In this document: positions 55,154 to 62,586 of the stretch, piece by piece
Layout: each line of letters begins with the position of its first letter
How positions within the stretch are numbered: the first letter of the stretch is position 1
NCBI RefSeq assembly: GCF_021631985.1
Contig: NZ_CP070226.1
Span: 62,001-126,000 of the forward strand
Direction: 5' to 3'
Length of the DNA stretch: 64,000 bases
Source of the DNA: Sandaracinus amylolyticus
Lineage (GTDB): Bacteria > Myxococcota_A > Polyangia > Polyangiales > Sandaracinaceae
Position numbers and translations under genes: made by a program
The notes under the pieces: model-generated
What the model was told of the DNA's origin: nothing
What the model saw: the letters and a program-made list of their open reading frames with translations, nothing else
The model's database searches: none

Positions 55154-56116
55154 GTGTCCGATAAGGAGAAACGTAGTGAAAACAGTCACCGCGCAGAGGG
55201 AGCGCGATGTGCTCCCCCTCGAGGCAAAACACAAGCTCACGAGCTACCAAGCTCACGAGCTACCAAGCTCACGAGCTACCAAGCTCACGAGCTACCAAGC
55301 TCACGAGCTACCAAGCTCACGAGCTACCAAGCTCACGAGCTACCAAGCTCACGAGCTACCAAGCTCACGAGCTACCAAGCTCACGAGCTACCAAGCTCAC
55401 GAGCTACCAAGCTCACGAGCTACCAAGCTCACGAGCTACCAAGCTCACGAGCTACCAAGCTCACGAGCTACCAAGCTCACGAGCTACCAAGCTCACGAGC
55501 TACCAAGCTCACGAGCTACCAAGCTCACGAGCTACCAAGCTCACGAGCTACCAAGCTCACGAGCTACCAAGCTCACGAGCTACCAAGCTCACGAGCTACC
55601 AAGCTCACGAGCTACCAAGCTCACGAGCTACCAAGCTCACGAGCTACCAAGCTCACGAGCTACCAAGCTCACGAGCTACCAAGCTCACGAGCTACCAAGC
55701 TCACGAGCTACCAAGCTCACGAGCTACCAAGCTCACGAGCTACCAAGCTCACGAGCTACCAAGCTCACGAGCTACCAAGCTCACGAGCTACCAAGCTCAC
55801 GAGCTACCAAGCTCACGAGCTACCAAGCTCACGGCCCCCAAGGACTCACAAGCCCACAAGCCCACAAGCCCACGGGCTAACAGAGTCACAAGCTCACGAA
55901 CCCATGAGCCTACAAGCTCACGAACCCATGAGCCTACAAGCTCACGAACCCACAAGCTCACGAGCTAACAGGCCCGCAGGCCCGCAAGTTCACGAGCCCA
56001 CAGGCTCACGGGCTCACAAGCTCACGGGCTCACAGGCTCACAGGCTCACAGGTCCACAAGCTCACGAGCTCTTTGACCGATTAGGCGATCGTGGCATAAG
56101 CTCGCTCTCGCCATGA
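55154..56116 (+). CDS. Open frame through the 16-bp array, coupled to parA (coding status uncertain)
   Basis: A 320-codon frame passes through the tandem array as repeats of KLTSYQAHELPSSRAT and stops at 56114-56116, overlapping the ParA ATG as ATGA. GTG 55154 has no good RBS; another GTG at 55176 in a different frame has AAGGAG nine bases upstream. Because the 16-base unit has no stop in any plus-strand frame, all three frames are open, so openness is not evidence of a gene. The ParA start lacks its own RBS, which leaves translational coupling possible. I favour a DNA site over a protein. Confidence 0.25.
   Translation: MSDKEKRSENSHRAEGARCAPPRGKTQAHELPSSRATKLTSYQAHELPSSRATKLTSYQAHELPSSRATKLTSYQAHELPSSRATKLTSYQAHELPSSRATKLTSYQAHELPSSRATKLTSYQAHELPSSRATKLTSYQAHELPSSRATKLTSYQAHELPSSRATKLTSYQAHELPSSRATKLTSYQAHELPSSRATKLTSYQAHELPSSRATKLTSYQAHELPSSRPPRTHKPTSPQAHGLTESQAHEPMSLQAHEPMSLQAHEPTSSRANRPAGPQVHEPTGSRAHKLTGSQAHRLTGPQAHELFDRLGDRGISSLSP
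55233..55824 (+). repeat. 37 perfect tandem copies of a 16-bp unit, candidate partition centromere
   Basis: The unit AAGCTCACGAGCTACC repeats 37 times without visible change, followed by a broken 38th copy. Each unit contains AGCTC-AC-GAGCT, a 5-bp inverted repeat around two bases, a plausible dyad site for a ribbon-helix-helix dimer. The array lies just upstream of a type Ib parA gene and its RHH partner, where centromeres such as parH and parC lie in known systems. No spacer sequences occur, so it is not a CRISPR array. Confidence 0.95.
55825..56071 (+). repeat. Degenerate extension of the array
   Basis: Variants of CACAAGCTCACGAGC and GCCCACAAGCCCAC follow the perfect array with irregular 9-16 base spacing, including two copies of a 21-base unit containing GAACCCATGAGCCTACAAGC. 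The sequence looks like an older, eroded part of the same array. Confidence 0.8.
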
Positions 56117-56772
56117 CCACGATCGTTGCGATTGCCGGGCAAAAAGGCGGCACAGGGAAGAGCACCATCGCGGTGTGCCTCGCCGCCGAATGGAAATCTC
56201 GGGGCAAACGGGTTCTCCTCGTCGACGCAGATCCACAAGGAACGTCCTTGACGTGGGGTGAGGTCGCTGCCGAACTCAATCTGGCGGCACCAACGGTCAT
56301 CGCGATGGGTGACAACCTGCGCCGCGACCTTCCGGGCGCTGCTGAAGCGTACGATGTGGTCGTCGTCGACTGCCCTGGTCGCGCGGGTGGCAAGCGGACC
56401 GCCGGCGCCCTGCTCGTCGCTGACGCAGTGCTCCTGCCGTGTGCTCCTGCGACGCCCGACATCTGGGCGCTCAGCGGCTCAATTGACGCGGTGCAGGAGG
56501 CTCAGGCGATCCGTCCCGACCTCCGCGGCGCGATCGTCCTGAATCGTGTCGATCGCACCGCGATGACGAAGAAGACGCGCGATGCGCTCTCGCAAGCTGG
56601 TCTGCCCGTATTGAAGGCTTCGCTCGGCGCGCGAGTAGCATTCAACAAAACACTCGCCGCCGGCGAGGGGATCACGACGTACGAGGGCGGCAGCACCGCG
56701 GCGAACGAGCTGCGGCGTCTCGTCGACGAAGTCGAAGACCTGCTCGAAATGGAGGCCGTAGATGTCGCGTAA
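56113..56772 (+). CDS. parA: Type Ib ParA partition ATPase
   Basis: A 219-residue ParA/MinD-fold ATPase without an N-terminal HTH, the length of type Ib ParA such as ParF. The deviant Walker A reads QKGGTGKST with signature Lys 11 and Lys 16; LLVDADPQGT and VVVVDCPGR supply the other nucleotide contacts. Such proteins coat nucleoid DNA as ATP dimers and position cargo plasmids through a centromere-binding partner. The start overlaps an upstream open frame and has no clear RBS. The next gene overlaps by 11 bases and encodes an RHH protein, and a long tandem array lies upstream. Together these form a complete partition cassette. Confidence 0.93.
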   Translation: MTTIVAIAGQKGGTGKSTIAVCLAAEWKSRGKRVLLVDADPQGTSLTWGEVAAELNLAAPTVIAMGDNLRRDLPGAAEAYDVVVVDCPGRAGGKRTAGALLVADAVLLPCAPATPDIWALSGSIDAVQEAQAIRPDLRGAIVLNRVDRTAMTKKTRDALSQAGLPVLKASLGARVAFNKTLAAGEGITTYEGGSTAANELRRLVDEVEDLLEMEAVDVA

Positions 56773-57211
56773 CTCCGAGCCGGCACTCGGGCTTCGCAAG
56801 CCGGGGACCCGCAAAGTCGTGTCTGACGAAGAGGCGCGCCTTCTTGAGGAGCGTCTCAACGCCGCGGAGAGGGCTGCTTCCCCAGTCGTTGCCGTCGAGT
56901 CGCCGATCGAGCCCTCGACGTCACCCGTGGAGCCGGCGCCCACCACCGTTCCGACCGGGACGCGCAAGGTCAGCGCGGCGAAGCAGGAGGCTCCGCGTGA
57001 AGCCCGCATTTCGGCGAACTACCCGCGCGGCAAAGGGAGCAAGGCGGATCCGTACCGGCGCGCGAAGGATGGCAAGTCGCTGCGATCGACGACTGTTTTT
57101 CTCGCCGACGATGTTCACGAACAGCTCCGGATGTACTGCGCTCGACACGAGCGGAGCCAGTCGGACGTGATCGCGGAAGCGCTTGAGCTCCACCTGCGGA
57201 ATGCTCGCTGA
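56762..57211 (+). CDS. Ribbon-helix-helix centromere-binding partner of ParA (ParG-like)
   Basis: A 149-residue protein. The N-terminal 100 residues are Pro/Glu/Ser-rich and look disordered, with GTRKV present twice (near residues 15 and 66). The C-terminal 45 residues read KSLRSTTVFLADDVHEQLRM, then RHERSQSDVIAEALELHL, a ribbon-helix-helix DNA-binding domain. In type Ib partition, such proteins bind the centromere with the RHH fold and stimulate ParA with a flexible, Arg-containing tail. The tail here is longer than in ParG (76 residues). It overlaps parA, as in known cassettes. Confidence 0.82.
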   Translation: MSRNSEPALGLRKPGTRKVVSDEEARLLEERLNAAERAASPVVAVESPIEPSTSPVEPAPTTVPTGTRKVSAAKQEAPREARISANYPRGKGSKADPYRRAKDGKSLRSTTVFLADDVHEQLRMYCARHERSQSDVIAEALELHLRNAR

Positions 57212-57527
57212 AGCTGCCAAGCCCGTCTCGTGGGCGCCCACTTCACCGAAATCACCAGGGTTCAAGCCGTACCGCAGGCGATCCCTGCACTCCGAGCGAG
57301 GGTCACGGCTCGCCGAAAGGCGTCGAGCGACGCTCGCACGCCTTGTGCCGCGGAGCCCCTCGCGCGGACCGAGCCCGTCGGCGGGCGCGTGAACCCAGTG
57401 CCACGGGGTAGGCTCGATCGGTGGTGGAAGCGGAGCCGAAGTTCGCCGGTGGCGGCAGCTGAAGCGCCCGCTCCCACGAGATCACGACGACCAGCTGTCT
57501 GATCTGAGGCGGCGCTAGAATCGCCCC
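57212..57527. other. Gap after the partition genes
   Basis: About 315 bases. No gene seen; frames are arginine-rich. No obvious terminator hairpin with a T-run. Confidence 0.35.
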
Positions 57528-58130
57528 GTGATCACTCTCTCAGGCAAGAAGGCGCGTTTCGTCGCGCTTTACCTGGGTAAAGCGCAGGGCGACGCCATCG
57601 ACGCCGCCCGGATGGCGGGCTACGAATCCCCCGAGCGACAAGGGCCGCTGCTGTTGCGGTGCGCGGACGTCTGTGAGGGACTCGAACAGGCGCGGAACCC
57701 GCCGACACCGGCGCCGAGCGAGGCCTCCTCGCCTCAACGCGCGGCACCACCTCGAGCGCTCCGCCCCGCAGGGCTGACGCCGGCTCGGCTCGACGTGACG
57801 CTGAAGCTGAGCGAGCTGCCCCGTGGGGTGATGACCCGCGCGAAGGATGGCTGGAAGGAGTTCCGGGTCGACTGCGACGGCCGTGCCGTTTCGATCGCCA
57901 TGCGCCCGCGCGTCTGGAACAAGCTCGAGCAGGCAGCCAAGGAGTTGCCTGACTGGGTGGCGTCCATCACGGGCAAGATGGGCCCGCCGACGAGGGAAGG
58001 GTTCGTGCTGCTCGAGCCCGGCGTTCAGGTCTTCGAGCGGAAGAGCAAAGCTCCCGACCCTGAAGTGTCGACCGCTCCAAACTCCGCGACGAACGAACGC
58101 GCCGATTCCAGAACCGAGCCGGCGACCTGA
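57528..58130 (+). CDS. Phage-like HTH protein with an uncharacterised C-terminal domain
   Basis: A 200-residue protein. The opening MITLSGKKARFVALYLGKAQ, then DAIDAARMAGYESP, resembles the N-terminal HTH of phage terminase small subunits (KxxRFVxxYLxxxNxxxAAxxAGY). A Pro/Ala-rich linker leads to a second domain (LKLSELPRGVM, WKEFRVDCDGRAVSIAMRPR, WVASITGKMGP, GFVLLEPGVQVFERK) that I do not recognise but which looks well folded. Placed between the partition genes and the putative origin, it may be a DNA-binding maintenance protein rather than a terminase. Confidence 0.65.
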   Translation: MITLSGKKARFVALYLGKAQGDAIDAARMAGYESPERQGPLLLRCADVCEGLEQARNPPTPAPSEASSPQRAAPPRALRPAGLTPARLDVTLKLSELPRGVMTRAKDGWKEFRVDCDGRAVSIAMRPRVWNKLEQAAKELPDWVASITGKMGPPTREGFVLLEPGVQVFERKSKAPDPEVSTAPNSATNERADSRTEPAT

Positions 58131-58566
58131 TCCTCGCGGCCGAGCTGGCACGAGAAACGCTCGTTTAGATGCGAAACCTAGGCGCGTAAGCGCCTGGAAA
58201 TCCTTGGACGCGCGCGGAGCGCGCACCGTTCGAGACCCCGAAGGGGGCTCGTTCAGTGGTCTCCGATCGTAGAGCGGACAGACCGTACAGCTGTTGTATG
58301 CAATTTACTGCTCGCTCCAAGCAGCGCCCGGTTCCAACGAGCGCCGCTTTCGGCGCGCGGTTGTATGCGATCAGCTGTCTCGCTCGCTCGCAGCCGACTC
58401 CTGCCGGCTCTGGTCCGACGTCAGGCGGCGTCTGAGGTCATGGAAACCGTCGCCGACAGAGCTCGGGCACGCCCAAAACGGTGCTCGTCGACATGTAGGT
58501 GATGCCCGTGGACGGACCTCGGCCTCCGGGCTCAACTCCGGAAGCTCACGGCGACTCTCTGCACCA
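58131..58566. other. Intergenic region with several hairpins
   Basis: About 435 bases between convergent genes. It holds GGCGC-GTAA-GCGCC at 58181-58194 and GCGCCG-CTTT-CGGCGC at 58341-58356, and two copies of GTTGTATGC. The hairpins may terminate the two convergent transcripts. No gene seen. Confidence 0.45.
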
Positions 58567-59730
58567 CTAGGCGAGCGGCGGCGGGTCCGGCCCGGCCTCG
58601 GGTACCGGCTCGTCAGAGCCCTCTCCGGAGCCGTCCTCACGCTCGTCCGCATGCACGTCAGGCGAGCACGCGAGCGCGCTCAGCCAGTACTCGTTGAAAG
58701 CGAAGCCGCTCGGGCCGACCCAGGCCTTGGGGACCTGATCGGCCGGAGGCTGCACCTTCGCGATCGCGCCGGCGCGCTCGAGCGCCACGAACGCCCCGCA
58801 GTCCCACCAAGGCGCCTCGCGCCGGAAGCTCGTTCCGAAGAGGTACTGGACCGAGTAGGTCCTGAGCGAGCGCGGATCCTCGAACGCGTTCGCGAGCATC
58901 CCGCGGCTCAATCCGTCCACAACGCGCGCGTAACCCCGGCGCCGCGTGGGCAAGCCCAGGCGGTAGAGCAGGACACCGGCAGCGATCACCTCACGCGCCC
59001 GGATGTGCCCGAGATCGCGCACCGGGGCCGTCCATCCGCCGCCGGGCTTGCGCTCGATCCCGAGCGCAGCACGACGTACCCGGAGCGCGTAGCACCGCGG
59101 GAGCTCAGCGAGGCTCTTTTCGGCCTGACGCCGCGTCCCTCGCACGATGGTCCGGACGCGAGCGAAGGCGTGGTCCGGCAGGTCGCGAGGATTGCAGTCG
59201 GTCGCGCCCTCGCGCGCGAGCTTGTGCTCGAACCGGATCCGCCGTTCGGTCTTCGCCGCGAGCGGACGTGGCGCACGAACGCGCTTGGGGCGAGGCGTGT
59301 CCGCCGCAGTCGATCTCGAAGGCGATTGCGCCTCTTCGGCCGTACGCGCGAGCTCGCGCCGGTACGCGTCACGCTGCGATCCGCTCGATCGGCGCGGCTG
59401 CCGGTAGGGTTTGGCGCCGTGAACCGCTTCTCGCGCTTCCTCGAGCGCGAGAGGCTCCGTTTCTGCGCCGGTCTTCGGATCGAAAACCGGAGCCGCGGCT
59501 ACGAGCGCCGCGATCTGGTCTCGGACCTCGGCCGCTGACTTTTCACCGGGTTTGAGGCGTGAAGCAGGGGAGGGCGGCGGCGGGACAGACGGGATCGGAG
59601 GAACCGTCGCGCGATACCGCGCGCGGTCCTGCGAGCTGAGCTCGCCTCCCGAGAGCGCGGAGACGTTCGTCCGTTCGACGGACGAACGTCCCCGCTTGCT
59701 CTCACGGGAGTCCTCCCGTAGCTTCGTCAG
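58567..59730 (-). CDS. Hypothetical protein, apparent non-canonical start
   Basis: The frame is open from 59757 down to 58567 and reads as coding throughout, e.g. AEVRDQIAALVAAAPVFDPK, TERRIRFEHKLAREGATDCN and ALRVRRAALGIERKPGGGW, then YLFGTSFRREAPWWDCGAF. Yet the first ATG/GTG/TTG in frame is GTG 59145, far inside. I place the start tentatively at CTG 59730, five bases after AGGGGA. The protein would be about 387 residues: a Pro/Arg-rich N-terminal half, and a C-terminal half that could be a winged-helix or replication protein, though I cannot name it. Its place beside the partition genes and inverted repeats makes a replication initiator worth testing. If GTG 59145 is used, the product is 192 residues. 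Confidence 0.6.
   Translation of the reverse strand: MTKLREDSRESKRGRSSVERTNVSALSGGELSSQDRARYRATVPPIPSVPPPPSPASRLKPGEKSAAEVRDQIAALVAAAPVFDPKTGAETEPLALEEAREAVHGAKPYRQPRRSSGSQRDAYRRELARTAEEAQSPSRSTAADTPRPKRVRAPRPLAAKTERRIRFEHKLAREGATDCNPRDLPDHAFARVRTIVRGTRRQAEKSLAELPRCYALRVRRAALGIERKPGGGWTAPVRDLGHIRAREVIAAGVLLYRLGLPTRRRGYARVVDGLSRGMLANAFEDPRSLRTYSVQYLFGTSFRREAPWWDCGAFVALERAGAIAKVQPPADQVPKAWVGPSGFAFNEYWLSALACSPDVHADEREDGSGEGSDEPVPEAGPDPPPLA
59662..59690. repeat. 29-bp perfect inverted repeat
   Basis: GACGTTCGTCCGT and its exact reverse complement flank TCG. It lies inside the 5' part of the minus-strand gene. A second one, ACGGGAG-TC-CTCCCGT, lies at 59704-59719 close to the proposed start. Both could be operators or origin elements. 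Confidence 0.85.
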
Positions 59731-59766
59731 GCCGATCCCCTGGTCAGGTCCGGCGAACTACCGAAG

Positions 59767-59792
59767 CCCGAGTGTTCCCAGCACTCGGGTTT
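59767..59792 (+). terminator. Hairpin with a short T-run
   Basis: CCCGAGTG and CACTCGGG form an 8-bp stem with a 7-base loop and are followed by TTT on the plus strand. It lies just upstream of the minus-strand gene, so it may stop plus-strand transcription, or act as an origin structure. Confidence 0.45.
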
Positions 59793-60527
59793 CAGCGTTT
59801 CTGGGCCTCAGTGACTACGCCGCGATGGCGCCTCCACGTCCGCGATGGACGAGCTCTTCAAGCGACGGACCGATCCGTCGCCACGCGTTTCGAGCGCTCG
59901 AGACGATCGCCAGCACGAAGCTCGACGCGTCAGAGCGCGAGCGAAACCGTCAGCGAATTCGCGCGATCTGCGCATTCGCTGCCTCCCGGCTTCGCGGAAA
60001 ATGGTTGAGTCCGGACGGACTTCGGCCTAGGAAGTTCATCAGAGCGTAGGCGCCGCATACGCCACCGCTTCAGGAGCCCCGGACGACGTTTCGACCCGTC
60101 GTTCGGGGCTTCGCCCTTTCGGGCTCGAAGCACTCCCGGACCCGCAGGCCCGGATCACGTGACCAGTCACGTGATGTGTTGTCGGTACCACACGCCCTGC
60201 GGGTGTCGAAAGGGATTCGACCGGAACGCAAGCTGACGGGGTGAAATTCGTACGTACTCCCCTCGATCAGCGGCTGTTCGGGCGCTTCCGAGCAGATCGT
60301 CGACGGATCCGTCACGGGCGATCATCTTTCGCCTCGCACACCCGCAGCTGCAGCTGTCAGGGATCGTGCTGGGCGATCACCGCGAGCCCCGGCTATCGCT
60401 GCGCGCGCCTGCGCCTCGCGGATGGCGTGGCCACTGCGCGCAAGCCGACGACTCCCAAGCGCTTCGAACGCGTCGCGAATGGCGAGATCGCGGACGCACA
60501 CCGCGTCCATCGGACGCTCGCCCGACA
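59793..60527. other. Non-coding region rich in inverted repeats, candidate origin
   Basis: About 735 bases with no supportable gene. It contains a nearly perfect 14-base inverted repeat (AGCCCCGGACGACG at 60076 and its partner about 10 bases later), GGGCTTCGCCC just after it, and a perfect 22-bp palindrome at 60154-60175. The density of perfect dyads exceeds that of the other gaps in the window. No iteron-like direct repeats were seen. Confidence 0.5.
60154..60175. repeat. 22-bp perfect palindrome
   Basis: ATCACGTGAC and GTCACGTGAT flank CA. Each arm contains CACGTG. It resembles an operator for a dimeric regulator or an origin element. Confidence 0.85.
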
Positions 60528-61244
60528 TCAGAACGGGACCTCGTCGAACGCCGCCGCGAACCGGCTCACCTTCGCTGCCTTCGCGGAGCCGCGCTTGCGC
60601 TGGAACTGGCGAACGAGCACGCGCTCCTCGCGCTCGAGGCGCCGGAGGTCCTCCGTGAGCTGGCGATTGAGAATCTCGTCGACGTCGGCCGAGTGGTCGT
60701 GGACCCACTCGAGAAACGCCTCCGTCCGGCTTCGGCGCTCGCTGTCGCGGATGCGACCGCGCACGGCGTCGAAGACCGGCACGAACTCCGGCGAGATGTT
60801 GTTGCGCACCTCGTCGTCGCTCTCGCGACGCCGCTCGCTCGCGGTCGCGCGCGACTTCGAGCGCGCGCGAGCAGGGTCCCCGAATATCAAACGCTGGTCG
60901 TTGCGCTCGGTCGCATACGCATCCATCGCGGCGGTGATCGCGCGCGAGATCTGATCCCGCGCGTCGTCGCGCCGCGACGTGCACAACTTCCGCGCCGCAG
61001 CCTGATCGCCGCGATGACGCTCACGGACCGCGTCGCGCTCGGCGCGCTGACGCTCGCGGAGCTGCGCTCGGTCGGCGCGACACGCGTCGCGGATTTCGTG
61101 CTGCCGCTCGCGACTGGCAGCCTTCGCGGCGCGAAGCTGCTCGCGCAGCGCACGCAGACGTTCGCGGTTTGCGATGCGATGCGCCGCCTCGCGCTCGCGG
61201 TCGAGCGCCTTGCGCTGCGCGGCGATCTGCTTCTGCGTGGGCAC
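60528..61244 (-). CDS. Coiled-coil protein, 238 residues, last gene of a minus-strand operon
   Basis: GTG 61244 begins two bases after the upstream stop and opens MPTQKQIAAQRKALDRERE. Residues 1-95 are an almost continuous, highly charged helix rich in Arg/Glu/Ala, probably a coiled coil. A middle region (ISRAITAAMDAYATERNDQR) and a C-terminal helical part (EAFLEWVHDHSADVDEILNR) look folded. No membrane segment and no known motif. As the fifth gene of a tightly packed operon it probably works with the M23 peptidase and the other proteins upstream, perhaps as a scaffold. Function unknown. Confidence 0.7.
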   Translation of the reverse strand: MPTQKQIAAQRKALDREREAAHRIANRERLRALREQLRAAKAASRERQHEIRDACRADRAQLRERQRAERDAVRERHRGDQAAARKLCTSRRDDARDQISRAITAAMDAYATERNDQRLIFGDPARARSKSRATASERRRESDDEVRNNISPEFVPVFDAVRGRIRDSERRSRTEAFLEWVHDHSADVDEILNRQLTEDLRRLEREERVLVRQFQRKRGSAKAAKVSRFAAAFDEVPF

Positions 61245-61246
61245 GC

Positions 61247-61663
61247 CTACGCGCCTCCACTCGCCACGAGTCGGAACGCGCCGTATGCAGTGAGCGCGAG
61301 CATCATCGGCACGACGGGTCGCCACGCACGATCGAGGTCGGGGGAGCACTCGACGACTGCATGACACGCGCGCACGAAGTGCTGGCAGTTCCGCAGCGGC
61401 GACCAGCGTTCACCGATGCGAGCGCGCGCTCGCGCAATCACCACGTCGGGCGACGCGGTGCCGAGATAGCCGATGACGTGCACGGGGCGCCCCGCCGCAA
61501 ACTCGCTCCAGCTCTCCTCCGCCACGACGCCGCGACGCTTGCTCTTGTGCACGACCTGCGGCCAGCCGTCGGGGCCATTCCGGTCCGTCACGATTCCTTC
61601 GTGCCAAACCCCGCGGACGCGCACGCAGACCACGGCACCGGGGAACGGCTCCACCGGCGTCAC
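61247..61663 (-). CDS. Small protein with NC-x-HF motif (LRAT/NlpC-P60-like) and C-terminal membrane segment
   Basis: A 138-residue protein. GTG 61663 overlaps the upstream stop. It opens MTPVEPFPGAVVCVRVRGVW followed by HEGIVTD, and later has SPLRNCQHFVRACH. A small residue-rich N-terminal strand with Gly-Val-x-His, then N-C-x-H-F, is the arrangement of LRAT/HRASLS-type permuted papain-fold proteins, in which the Cys is the nucleophile and an N-terminal His its partner (H-E-G-I here). Residues 115-137 (VVPMMLALTAYGAFRLVAS) form one membrane anchor. It could be an acyltransferase or amidase. The similarity is motif-level only. Confidence 0.6.
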   Translation of the reverse strand: MTPVEPFPGAVVCVRVRGVWHEGIVTDRNGPDGWPQVVHKSKRRGVVAEESWSEFAAGRPVHVIGYLGTASPDVVIARARARIGERWSPLRNCQHFVRACHAVVECSPDLDRAWRPVVPMMLALTAYGAFRLVASGGA

Positions 61664-62586
61664 GGCGCGCCCCCGGGCTTCGCTGCGTCGCTCTCGGACT
61701 TCGCCTCGGGCGCGAGATAGATGCGCGCGAGCGTAAACACCGCCTGCTGCTGCGCCGGGTTCAGCGCGCCGAGAATCGCGTTGAGCTGCGACGGCTCGAG
61801 CGACTGGAGCAGGGCCTTGATTTGGCCCTCCGCGCCGCTCACCGCGTCCACCATGACGGTCTTGCCGGCGATGCGATTGGCGATCGTGGGCACCAGCAGC
61901 TTGAGGTGACCGATGAGCTCGCCGGTCTGCTTCTCTCGCGCACTCGCTCGACGGATCTCCATGTCGCGCTCGTGCTGGCGATCGCGAAGCTTCTCGGCGA
62001 GATCCATCACACGCACCTCGCGCTGCTCGAGCTCGGCGATGCGCGTGTCCTTGTCGGCGAGCAGCCGCCGATCGTGCGCGAGGTATTCGCCCACCGTACC
62101 AACGAGGAGCCGCTCGCGGTTCTCGAGGTGCCGCATCATCTGCGCGAGCAGACCGCGCAGCGATGCGTCGGCGTCGACGACGAGCTCGCCGCGCAGGGCG
62201 TCGTCGGAGGCATCGTTCGCGGGCGCGGTCGGGCCGGAGACGCGCACCGGCATCCGTGCATAGGGCGCGTACTCGGGCCCGTAGTGGACGACCACCTCGT
62301 AGAGCTGAGCGCGGCCCGGAAACGCGCTCGCGTGATCGCACACGGTCGACCAGACCTCGGCGGCGAGCTCGGCAGCGACCGGCTGATCGCCGAGCGGCCA
62401 GTGCGAGACCGTTTTCGACCGGCCGTTGTGCCAGAGATGCAAGAGCGTCAGGCGCGAAGGTCGGCCCGCGTCCACGATGTCCGCGCTGAGCGCGCGCGCG
62501 AGCCACGGACCGAAGTGCTCCGGCACTCGCCTCGCCAATGCCTGAGGGTGGAGCTCGGAATCGCCCGAAAGCGGAACGATACTCAC
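61660..62586 (-). CDS. Hypothetical protein with central coiled coil, 308 residues
   Basis: GTG 62586 overlaps the M23 gene stop (GTGA). Residues 1-125 look globular (PQALARRVPEHFGPWLARAL, TLLHLWHNGRSKTVSHW, YEVVVHYGPEYAPYARMPVR). Residues 150-215 form a coiled coil (LLADKDTRIAELEQREVRVM and onwards). The C-terminal part has LGALNPAQQQAVFTLARIYL. The middle TGELIGHLKLLVPTIANRIA may be an amphipathic helix. No domain I recognise, no signal peptide. The strong overlap with both neighbours says it is made together with a cell-wall peptidase. Confidence 0.72.
   Translation of the reverse strand: MSIVPLSGDSELHPQALARRVPEHFGPWLARALSADIVDAGRPSRLTLLHLWHNGRSKTVSHWPLGDQPVAAELAAEVWSTVCDHASAFPGRAQLYEVVVHYGPEYAPYARMPVRVSGPTAPANDASDDALRGELVVDADASLRGLLAQMMRHLENRERLLVGTVGEYLAHDRRLLADKDTRIAELEQREVRVMDLAEKLRDRQHERDMEIRRASAREKQTGELIGHLKLLVPTIANRIAGKTVMVDAVSGAEGQIKALLQSLEPSQLNAILGALNPAQQQAVFTLARIYLAPEAKSESDAAKPGGAP

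Noticed and set aside
55233-55824. A CRISPR array
   Set aside because: Units are contiguous 16-mers without spacers, and no cas gene is near.
58294-59538. A 414-codon plus-strand frame
   Set aside because: Arg-rich shadow; the opposite minus-strand frame has natural composition (e.g. YLFGTSFRREAPWWDCGAF).
60366-61364. A 332-codon plus-strand frame
   Set aside because: Antisense to the coiled-coil gene and the end of the NC-x-HF gene, which form a tightly overlapping operon on the minus strand.
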